Positions 9,140 to 16,187 of a stretch of 64,000 nucleotides of DNA are shown here, piece after piece. Position 1 is the stretch's first letter. Every line of letters starts with the position of its first letter. The stretch is from Parabacteroides sp. PM6-13 (lineage in GTDB: Bacteria; Bacteroidota; Bacteroidia; Bacteroidales; Tannerellaceae): positions 22,099 through 86,098 of the forward strand of contig NZ_JARXWF010000016.1 of the NCBI RefSeq assembly GCF_029892605.1, given 5' to 3'. The notes under the pieces are model-generated. The model saw nothing but the letters and a program-made list of their open reading frames with translations, did not search any database and was not told the origin of the DNA. The position numbers were made by a program, and so were the translations under genes.

Positions 9140-9206
9140 ATACATCCTGCCTGTGAAGGTCGGATGTATTCTCTTCAAAACAGGAAAACACCATGTTGTT
9201 GCATGG
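9140..9206 (+). other. Two hairpins in the ATPase-permease spacer
   Basis: ATACATCC / GGATGTAT (9140-9147 and 9162-9169) and CCATG / CATGG (9191-9195 and 9202-9206). Neither is followed by a T-run. They lie in a 156-bp gap inside an apparent operon, so they may affect mRNA processing or relative expression. Confidence 0.45.
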
Positions 9207-9260
9207 TACAGGCTCTTTATACTCTGATGTGTAGTGATCATTCAACTAAAAAACAAGTTT

Positions 9261-11606
9261 ATGAAAACGATTATCCGCAATTTCCTCAGTGTGATCCGCC
9301 GCTTCAAAATGGCGACACTGCTCAATATATTAGGTCTTTCCGTTGCTTTTACGGCTGTGATCATCATCATCATGCAGGTTTTATGGGATCTGAGATTTGA
9401 TACCCATGACCCGAATGCCGATAATATCTACCGGGTAGAAGCTCTTTTCAATGGACGTCAGATAGCTATCGTACCCCGCCCGTTGATAGAGGAGCTGAAG
9501 ACTTTTTCGCCATACGTTGAAGCCTCTGCCATCAGTATGGGGATGGAGGCTGTATCTGATTGGCCCTTTACCGTAGAAACTGCAGGGACAAGAAATACAT
9601 TCAAGAGCCATATAAAGGGTGTCACATTCGATTATATGCGTGTCTTTCAGTTTGATATGATAGAAGGAAGTATTGATAAACTCCACGAACCCGATTATGT
9701 CCTGATCCCACAAAGCCTGGCCAATATAGTGTTTGGAGAGGAACCGGCTATCGACAAGCAACTGATCAATGAAGGATACAAATGGATTGTCGGAGGCGTA
9801 TACAAAGACTTTCCGACCAATAGCAGCGTGCGCAATGTGATTCTCCGGAAATTACATGATAAGGAAAACCTGGAAAGCTGGGGCAACCTGAATTATGCCG
9901 GTTATGTACGTGTGACGCCCGGTGCCTCTCTCGAACAAATCTTGGAGGAATATTGGACGGAAAAGACGAAAGAGACCGATGGAGAGATGGGAGGCATGCC
10001 CGTTACCTATAAAGTAGTCCCTTTGAGGGATATACATTTTAATACCTATACCGAATATGATGAGGTGGCGGATAAGACAAGCTTTTCAACCGTGGCCATA
10101 CTCCTGGGGATTGCTTTTGTGATTCTTTTGATCGCGGTGATCAATTTCACCAATTACAGTATTGCCCTGACCCCCTTACGTATCAAGAGTATAAATACCC
10201 AGAAGGTGCTTGGGGCGGCAGACGACCGATTGCGGACCTCGTTAGTGGCTGAGGCAGTGCTAACCTGCCTGTTTGCCTGGGGTATAGCTCTTTTCATAAC
10301 ACATCAGCTGGCGTCGACCTCCGTCGCACAGCTAATAAATACGGATATGGCACTCGCTCAGCATCCGGATATCATTCTGGGAATGGGGGGGATCGCCCTG
10401 TTGGTGGGACTTATTGCAGGTATCTATCCCGCCTTTTATATGACCTCTTTCGCGCCGGCATTAGTATTGAAGGGCTCTTTTGGTCTTTCTCCTAAAGGAC
10501 GTCAGTTGCGCAACGGGCTGGTAGGTGTTCAGTTTGTTGCTTCGTTTGCCCTGATCGTTGTCGCTTTGTTTATGTATTTACAGATTCATTTCATGAAAAA
10601 TAGCTCATTAGGCTATGATAAAGATCAGGTGATTGTAGCAAATTTAAGCAACGATGTGCGCAATTCTTTGCCGACTTTTACCAATATTCTCAAAGAATCT
10701 CCCGCGGTTGAGAGTGTTAGTTACGCAGGCACCCTCCTGTCGGGAACCGATATCCATAACACTTGGTTGCGCGAAAATGAAGGAAAGAAATTCATGTTTC
10801 AAGCCATTGCCGTGAATACGGATTTCTTGGAGACAATGAATATTCCCTTACTCGATGGGCGCGATTTCCTGCCAGCCGATAAGAAATCAGAGGACTTTGT
10901 GTATATCTTCAATGAGAGAGCCCGGAAAGAGCTTGAATTGTCGTTGGGCGATAATGTAAGCGACGGGGAGGTGATCGGTTTTATTCCCGACCTGCATGTG
11001 GCCACTTTGCGCAAAGAGCTTGAACCGATGGCTTTCTACCTGATAAACGACCATAACCTCTGGCAAACTGAATGGGCTTACATCAAGATAAAAGCAGGCT
11101 CGGATCTGTTTAAAGAGATGAAGCTGATAGAGGAGGCTTTGGAGAAGATGTCGCCCGATTATCTTTTTAATGTGACCTTCTACGATGATCTGATAAACTT
11201 TGCCTACATGAAAGAGCAGCATATGACCTCACTGATCTCCTGGTTCAGCCTGATCGCTGTCTTAATATCTATGGTAGGTGTATTTGGTTTGGTGGTGTTC
11301 GAAAGCGAATACAAACGCAAAGAGATCGGTGTACGCAAGGTGTTGGGCTCGACTACCGGGCAGATCCTGGCGATGTTCAACAGGCGATATGTTAAGATCC
11401 TGGTGATCTGTTTTCTTATTGCCACACCAATTGCCTGGTATGCCGTGGCGCGCTGGCTGGAGAGTTTTGCTTACCGTACACCTATCTATGTGTGGGTGTT
11501 CCTATTCGCTTTCCTATTGATTACTGCCATTACCATTGTTACGGTTACTTTCCAGAGCTGGCGGGTGGCTTCGTCTAATCCGGTGGACTCGCTGAAGAGG
11601 GAATGA
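9261..11606 (+). CDS. ABC permease, MacB/FtsX type (copy 1)
   Basis: 781 residues. One N-terminal membrane helix ([20 protein letters not shown]) is followed by a periplasmic MacB-like core domain, membrane segments near residues 280-420, a second periplasmic domain and C-terminal FtsX segments containing EYKRKEIGVRKVLGSTTGQI. The layout is the double-FtsX form common in Bacteroidetes. I start at ATG 9261 (MKTIIRNFLSVIRRF) because it aligns with the start of the paralogue downstream (MKSIIQNFFVILRRF); a GTG nine codons earlier is possible. It should act with the upstream ATPase in moving or extracting envelope substrates. The two permeases are clearly paralogous, implying a tandem duplication. 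Confidence 0.9.
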   Translation: MKTIIRNFLSVIRRFKMATLLNILGLSVAFTAVIIIIMQVLWDLRFDTHDPNADNIYRVEALFNGRQIAIVPRPLIEELKTFSPYVEASAISMGMEAVSDWPFTVETAGTRNTFKSHIKGVTFDYMRVFQFDMIEGSIDKLHEPDYVLIPQSLANIVFGEEPAIDKQLINEGYKWIVGGVYKDFPTNSSVRNVILRKLHDKENLESWGNLNYAGYVRVTPGASLEQILEEYWTEKTKETDGEMGGMPVTYKVVPLRDIHFNTYTEYDEVADKTSFSTVAILLGIAFVILLIAVINFTNYSIALTPLRIKSINTQKVLGAADDRLRTSLVAEAVLTCLFAWGIALFITHQLASTSVAQLINTDMALAQHPDIILGMGGIALLVGLIAGIYPAFYMTSFAPALVLKGSFGLSPKGRQLRNGLVGVQFVASFALIVVALFMYLQIHFMKNSSLGYDKDQVIVANLSNDVRNSLPTFTNILKESPAVESVSYAGTLLSGTDIHNTWLRENEGKKFMFQAIAVNTDFLETMNIPLLDGRDFLPADKKSEDFVYIFNERARKELELSLGDNVSDGEVIGFIPDLHVATLRKELEPMAFYLINDHNLWQTEWAYIKIKAGSDLFKEMKLIEEALEKMSPDYLFNVTFYDDLINFAYMKEQHMTSLISWFSLIAVLISMVGVFGLVVFESEYKRKEIGVRKVLGSTTGQILAMFNRRYVKILVICFLIATPIAWYAVARWLESFAYRTPIYVWVFLFAFLLITAITIVTVTFQSWRVASSNPVDSLKRE

Positions 11607-11610
11607 TTTT

Positions 11611-11736
11611 AGTGATTAGTGGTTAGTGATCAGTGATCAGTGATCAGTGATCAGTGATCAGTGATCAGTGATTAATAACTAACCACTAATAACTAACCAC
11701 TAATAACTAATAACTAATCATTAAACACTAATAACT
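11611..11736. repeat. Array of 18 phased 7-bp repeats
   Basis: The spacer between the two permease genes is made of eighteen consecutive heptamers with no phase slip: agtgatt, agtggtt, six agtgatc, agtgatt, then aataact, aaccact, aataact, aaccact, aataact, aataact, aatcatt, aaacact, aataact. The second half is the reverse-complement type of the first (aaccact is the complement of agtggtt), so the array is also a long imperfect palindrome centred near 11673. Confidence 0.95.
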
Positions 11737-11742
11737 GATTAC

Positions 11743-14118
11743 ATGAAAAGTATTATACAAAACTTCTTTGTTATCCTGCGGCGTTTTCGGGCTGCCACGT
11801 TGTTGAACCTTTTAGGGTTGTCGGTTGCGTTCGCTGCGTTTATCATGATCCTGATACAGGTGAATTACGAACAGAGTTTTGATACCTGCCACCCGGAGTC
11901 CGATCGTATTTTTCTGGCTACGATCAAACATGACGGATCCGAGTCGGCGTATGAGAACAATATACAATCACGGGGTTTTGTCGATGAATTCATTGCTTCA
12001 TCGCCTACAATAGAGGCAGCAACCCTGTATAACCCGTTTATACCCGATATCTACATTGCGGTGGGGGAAGGGAGCGACCGGAAAGGTTTTCAGGAAAAGC
12101 TGGTGACCTGTTATCCGGACATCACCCGGATTTTCGGTTTTGTCTTTACGGAAGGAAGCGGTGAAAGCCTCCACGATCCGGAGAAAGTGATTATTCCGGA
12201 ATCGATGGCACGCCGTTTTTATGGAGATGCTCCGGCCGTTGGGCAAATGATCCATATAAATGAACTGGTCTGGACCAAAACATTGAAGAACTATACCGTA
12301 GGCGGTGTCTATAAAGATTTTCCCGGAAACACCCAACTCGACAATGTGATCTACGGAACGATCGACAACACGATGAAGGGTGACTGGATGTCGGGTAATT
12401 TTCTTTGTTATGTGCTTCTAAGCGATAAAAATGCGGCAGGTCCTTTTATGGAAGAGTTTAATAAATCGTTTGATTTCTCTCCCGTTTGGAATCCGAACGG
12501 GGATAAACTGAGCCTTGCGTTAATGCCTCTTACGGATATTCATTACATGTCGAATGATAGTAGCTTGTTTAAGTTGAACAACAAAAACACGGTACGATTG
12601 CTGTTTACCATAGCCCTTTTAATCATCATCATCGCGGCGATCAACTTCACCAATTTCAGTATTGCCCTGGCACCTTTGCGTATCAAAAGTGTGAATACCC
12701 GGAAGGTGTTCGGTAGCTCGACTGCGGAACAGCAACGCCTCCTGTTGACAGAGGCCATCGGCATCACCTTTTTTTCCTGGCTATTGTCGCTGGCTATCGT
12801 TTGGCTGTTGAACAAGAATCACTGGGTGTATTTCTTGGATGCCGACCTGAGTCTGTCGCAGAATCTGCCTTTGATTCTTATCTCTGCCGGTATAGCTCTG
12901 TTGATCGGCTTTGTAGCAGGCTACTATCCGGCCCATTATATGACCTCTTTTCAACCAGCCGTCGCCCTGAAGGGCAACTTCGGCACCTCGCCCTCGGGCC
13001 GTATATTACGAAAAGGATTGGTTGGTTTTCAATATATCATCTCCATCGGACTGATCATCGCTGCGCTATTTATTCAGTTGCAGAATCACTTTATGCGCTC
13101 GTATGACTACGGCTTTGACAGAGACCACCTGGCGGTAGTGGAACTGAACGGTGCTTTTTATGCAAACAACCGGGACACCTACGTGAACCGATTGAAGCAA
13201 CATCCGGGTATTGACGATGTGGCATTCTCTAAACAGAAGTTAGGCGCGCGCGATGGGTATACCACCTATGGCTTGGAATATAATGACCAGTCTTTCTACG
13301 GATATGCCTTGGAGGTATCTGCCTCTTTCCCTCGTGTGATGGGGATTCCGATAGTCGAAGGGCGTGATTTCCTCCCGACGGATGAACAGATCGGCGAGCT
13401 TCGGTTTATTTTCAGCAAGCCTATCCAGCAAGCCATAGGCATGCATCCGGGTAGCAACCTGAAAATGACCTCTTGGGGCGCTTCCGGTTCGACCATTGGT
13501 ATAACCGAGGATATCAAATTCACCTCTTTGCGGCAGGGCGAAGACCCGATCTACTTTATGCTCAATACCGGTGTGGCGCTTCCGGTTTCGTATATTCGGA
13601 TACATGCCGGCGCGAACATACCGGAAACGGTCGATCATATCCGGCAGGTTGTTGCCGAAATAGATCCTACCTTCCCGTTTGAACTGGAGTTCTACGATAC
13701 GATATTCAACCAGCTCTATCAGGCGGAGCTCTCGATGACCAATGCCGTTACCCTTTTCAGTATCCTGGCTATTTTGATCTCTGTTGTCGGGGTGTTCGGA
13801 CTGATTCTTTTTGAGACTGAGTTCCGGAAGAAAGAGATAGGTATTCGTAAGGTGATGGGTGCGCGGGTTCGGGATATTCTTCTGATGTTCAATAAGTCCT
13901 ATATGACCATTGTTTGTGTTAGCTTTATCGTGGCCGCGCCTATTGGCTACTATTTTGTAGACAGGTGGCTGGAAAACTTCTCTTATAAGACACCTCTTTA
14001 TTGGTGGGTATTCCCGTTGGCATTCCTATTGGTCGCGCTTATTACAATCGGTACAATCACTTTTCAGAACCTCCAGTCGGCTCATGCCAATCCGGTCGAT
14101 TCGATTAAGGCGGAATAG
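11743..14118 (+). CDS. ABC permease, MacB/FtsX type (copy 2)
   Basis: 791 residues, with the same architecture as the preceding permease and close similarity at key points: N-terminal helix ATLLNLLGLSVAFAAFIMI, the central NFTNFSIALAPLRIKSVNTRKV block (copy 1 has NFTNYSIALTPLRIKSINTQKV), PAHYMTSFQPAVALKGNFG, and the C-terminal EFRKKEIGIRKVMGA. The periplasmic domains differ much more than the membrane parts, suggesting divergence in what each copy contacts. It is separated from copy 1 only by the heptamer array, so it is probably in the same sigma-54-dependent operon. An AT-rich hairpin at 14157-14178 could end the transcript. Confidence 0.9.
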   Translation: MKSIIQNFFVILRRFRAATLLNLLGLSVAFAAFIMILIQVNYEQSFDTCHPESDRIFLATIKHDGSESAYENNIQSRGFVDEFIASSPTIEAATLYNPFIPDIYIAVGEGSDRKGFQEKLVTCYPDITRIFGFVFTEGSGESLHDPEKVIIPESMARRFYGDAPAVGQMIHINELVWTKTLKNYTVGGVYKDFPGNTQLDNVIYGTIDNTMKGDWMSGNFLCYVLLSDKNAAGPFMEEFNKSFDFSPVWNPNGDKLSLALMPLTDIHYMSNDSSLFKLNNKNTVRLLFTIALLIIIIAAINFTNFSIALAPLRIKSVNTRKVFGSSTAEQQRLLLTEAIGITFFSWLLSLAIVWLLNKNHWVYFLDADLSLSQNLPLILISAGIALLIGFVAGYYPAHYMTSFQPAVALKGNFGTSPSGRILRKGLVGFQYIISIGLIIAALFIQLQNHFMRSYDYGFDRDHLAVVELNGAFYANNRDTYVNRLKQHPGIDDVAFSKQKLGARDGYTTYGLEYNDQSFYGYALEVSASFPRVMGIPIVEGRDFLPTDEQIGELRFIFSKPIQQAIGMHPGSNLKMTSWGASGSTIGITEDIKFTSLRQGEDPIYFMLNTGVALPVSYIRIHAGANIPETVDHIRQVVAEIDPTFPFELEFYDTIFNQLYQAELSMTNAVTLFSILAILISVVGVFGLILFETEFRKKEIGIRKVMGARVRDILLMFNKSYMTIVCVSFIVAAPIGYYFVDRWLENFSYKTPLYWWVFPLAFLLVALITIGTITFQNLQSAHANPVDSIKAE

Positions 14119-14156
14119 GGATTACCGTTTGTTTATGTTTCAATTTGATAGTACCC

Positions 14157-14296
14157 TTTGTTTTTACACAAAAACAAATTAGCATTTTGTCAAAAACGCC
14201 TGACTATTTTTCCGTATCCCTAGGGGTATCTAAAATTAGTCAGGCGAGTAACACTTTTTAACGTATCATATTGTACAGCAAAATCGCCTTTTTGCT
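14157..14296 (-). repeat. Dispersed structured element, copy 1
   Basis: Read on the minus strand it starts 14 nt after the AlaX stop: hairpin GCAAAA-N6-TTTTGC (14278-14295); a 32-nt core containing GATACGTTAAAAAGTG that is identical in copy 2; a stem CGCCTGACTA / TAGTCAGGCG; a TTTTGACAAAATG box; and an AT-rich hairpin TTTGTTTTT / AAAAACAAA (14157-14178). Copy 2 is at 44220-44356. About 100 of 115 bases agree without gaps by eye. Function unknown; no ORF inside. Confidence 0.85.
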
Positions 14297-14309
14297 TACA
14301 TATTGATTT

Positions 14310-14774
14310 TTAAGTAAGTTTGAAACGCAGTCGCAGGCGTCCCTCTTGGAAATCCCAATTGAGCAGCTTGAACTGGCCTATTTCGGAGGTATTATAGACA
14401 TGTGCTCCTATGCAGGCGCATACATCATAATCGCCCACACGGACAATGCGCAATGTCTGGCTGACATCTTCGGGTAGTTTGCGCAAATCGACCAATTCGG
14501 CCGCTTCCTGTAGAGGCATAAATTCAGTGGTTATCGGTAGGTGGCGATCGATCACTTCATTCACACGGTTTTCCACTTCCGCCATCTGCTCCGCTGTCGG
14601 TATTTGTTCCAAATAGTAATCACACTTGCTTTTCTTACGTTCTATATGTGTATTCATAGAACGCTGACAACCGAACATACGTACCATTGTCTGATTCAGG
14701 ATGTGTTCTGCGGTATGCATACCTGGATTTTGATATTCTTTGTTGCTTTTGTTGATATCTGTTGTATCGATCAT
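14310..14774 (-). CDS. AlaX-like alanyl-tRNA editing protein
   Basis: 154 residues from the ATG giving MIDTTDINKS; two upstream in-frame starts (the furthest at 14819) would lengthen it to at most 169, so the start is uncertain. It carries the zinc-site motifs of the AlaRS editing domain: HTAEH (HxxxH) near the N-terminus and CACIGAHV (CxxxH type) near the C-terminus. Free-standing proteins with this domain hydrolyse mischarged Ser- or Gly-tRNA(Ala) in trans. In the core the protein keeps ERKKSKCDYYL and LRIVRVGDYDVCACIGAHV. It stands alone, convergent with the ABC permease, and its 3' side carries copy 1 of the dispersed element. Confidence 0.78.
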   Translation of the reverse strand: MIDTTDINKSNKEYQNPGMHTAEHILNQTMVRMFGCQRSMNTHIERKKSKCDYYLEQIPTAEQMAEVENRVNEVIDRHLPITTEFMPLQEAAELVDLRKLPEDVSQTLRIVRVGDYDVCACIGAHVYNTSEIGQFKLLNWDFQEGRLRLRFKLT

Positions 14775-14986
14775 AGGAATTGGATGTTTAATTAGCATTT
14801 TGAAAAGCGAAATTATCAAATAAAAAGGATATTCAGAGGAAAATCTGAAAATAAAGCATCCCTCCGACAGGGTTGCCTATCAGATTGAAAGAGGGGAGGT
14901 GTTAACCTGTTAGAAAATAAAAACAAACTGAAAGCTTTACTTGTTATTATTAAAAAGCATAGAAATAATATATAAACAAAAGAATT

Positions 14987-15220
14987 ATGACACCAAAAAG
15001 AACTTACAAGGCGACTGCTAAACAGGAACCTATACGATTAGTTAAAAGGTATTTGAAACATTTGTCTTTTGATGAGTTGGAGACCGTGATTGGCTGGGCC
15101 GAACGTTATCGAAAAGAGAAATTAGGTAATGAAGAATTGCAACTGATTAAACAAAAAGAACAGTTGGAATTAAAGCTCAGAGAGCTGAAGGGAATAGATG
15201 AAAAGATAAATGAGTTTTGA
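14987..15220 (+). CDS. Small basic helical protein, unknown
   Basis: 77 residues, not recognised. It opens with a basic stretch (MTPKRTYKATAKQEPIRLVKRYLKHL) and continues as charged, probably alpha-helical sequence. The C-terminal half (about residues 45-75) has a heptad-like spacing of Leu, Ile and Glu/Lys, suggesting a short coiled coil. There is no signal peptide or membrane segment. It is monocistronic: 167 bp of spacer upstream and its own strong terminator downstream. A role in DNA or RNA binding is conceivable from charge only. It is probably a real gene because of codon regularity, an isolated position and a dedicated terminator. Confidence 0.6.
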   Translation: MTPKRTYKATAKQEPIRLVKRYLKHLSFDELETVIGWAERYRKEKLGNEELQLIKQKEQLELKLRELKGIDEKINEF

Positions 15221-15242
15221 TGCGTAAGGAAATGCAAACGTG

Positions 15243-15284
15243 TTAGGCAGGCTGTTTTTCGTGACAGTCTGCCTAATCTTTTTT
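15243..15284 (+). terminator. Intrinsic terminator after the 77-aa gene
   Basis: Stem TTAGGCAGGCTGT / ACAGTCTGCCTAA with one wobble, an 8-nt loop and a T-run (tctttttttat). Strong. Confidence 0.9.
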
Positions 15285-15315
15285 TATGGAAACGGTTTCT
15301 GATTGATTATTTCTT

Positions 15316-15323
15316 TACCTTTG
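15316..15323 (+). promoter_or_regulatory. Candidate -7 box for panB
   Basis: TACCTTTG matches TANNTTTG and lies 31 nt upstream of the panB start, just past the preceding terminator. No clear -33 TTTG is seen. Confidence 0.5.
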
Positions 15324-15354
15324 CCCGCTGTAGCTATAACTTAAATAATAGATT

Positions 15355-16179
15355 ATGTCAGTTGCAAAAAGAGATTCAGAAAACAGAAAGGTGACAACAC
15401 ATCGCCTATTCGAGATGAAACAGCGGGGAGAAAAAATTTCCATGCTGACAGCTTATGATTACTCCATGGCTCGTATTATTGACGAGGCAGGGATGGATGT
15501 TATTTTAGTGGGCGACTCCGCCTCAAACGTAATGGTTGGCAATGTGACCACATTACCGATTACGTTGGATCAGATGATTTACCACGGTAAGTCGGTAGTC
15601 AACGCTACTAAAAGAGCGTTGGTTATTGTTGATATGCCGTTTGGTACCTGTTCGGGCAATCCGTTGAAATCACTGGACGCTGCTATTCGAATCATGCAGG
15701 AGACAGGAGCCGATGCTCTGAAGATTGAGGGTGGAAAAGAAATCGTAGAAGATGTAAAAAAGATAATAGACGCGGGTATTCCGGTGATGTCGCATTTAGG
15801 ATTAATGCCGCAATCGATCAATAAGTATGGTACCTACACGGTGCGTGCGAAAGAAGATCAAGAGGCTGAAAAATTGATAGCAGATGCCCATATGATGGAA
15901 GAGATAGGATGCTTCGGTCTTACCTTGGAGAAAATACCGGCTGCGCTGGCAACCCGTATCGCATCCGAACTGAGTATCCCGGTGATTGGCATCGGAGCCG
16001 GAGGGGGTGTCGATGGGCAGGTGTTGGTGATGCACGATATGCTGGGACTGACCAAAGGCTTCTCACCACGATTCCTGCGCCGTTATGCCAACCTGGAAGA
16101 GGTGATCACCGGTGCCGTACAAAACTATATCGAAGATATAAAACGGCAGGATTTCCCGAACGAAAAAGAACAATATTAA
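15355..16179 (+). CDS. panB: 3-methyl-2-oxobutanoate hydroxymethyltransferase
   Basis: 274 residues, normal for PanB. It shows the metal-binding [18 protein letters not shown] segment, DMPFGT, the KIEGGKE motif that supplies a metal or substrate contact, [11 protein letters not shown] and the C-terminal [21 protein letters not shown]. The enzyme transfers a hydroxymethyl group from methylenetetrahydrofolate to ketoisovalerate, giving ketopantoate, the first committed step of pantothenate and CoA synthesis. The M16 peptidase gene starts 8 bp after the stop, so the two are probably cotranscribed; panC, panD and panE are not in the window. Confidence 0.96.
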   Translation: MSVAKRDSENRKVTTHRLFEMKQRGEKISMLTAYDYSMARIIDEAGMDVILVGDSASNVMVGNVTTLPITLDQMIYHGKSVVNATKRALVIVDMPFGTCSGNPLKSLDAAIRIMQETGADALKIEGGKEIVEDVKKIIDAGIPVMSHLGLMPQSINKYGTYTVRAKEDQEAEKLIADAHMMEEIGCFGLTLEKIPAALATRIASELSIPVIGIGAGGGVDGQVLVMHDMLGLTKGFSPRFLRRYANLEEVITGAVQNYIEDIKRQDFPNEKEQY

Positions 16180-16187
16180 AATATGGA

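Noticed and set aside
9131..9400. 89-codon open frame between ATPase and permease
   Set aside because: Overlaps the true permease start out of frame and spans two hairpins; its translation looks random (repeated His, Cys).
11611..11736. Possible CRISPR array
   Set aside because: Units are contiguous 7-mers without spacers; no cas genes nearby.
15909..16187. N-terminal extension of the M16 peptidase frame
   Set aside because: Overlaps panB out of frame; the signal peptide beginning at 16188 is clearly the real start.
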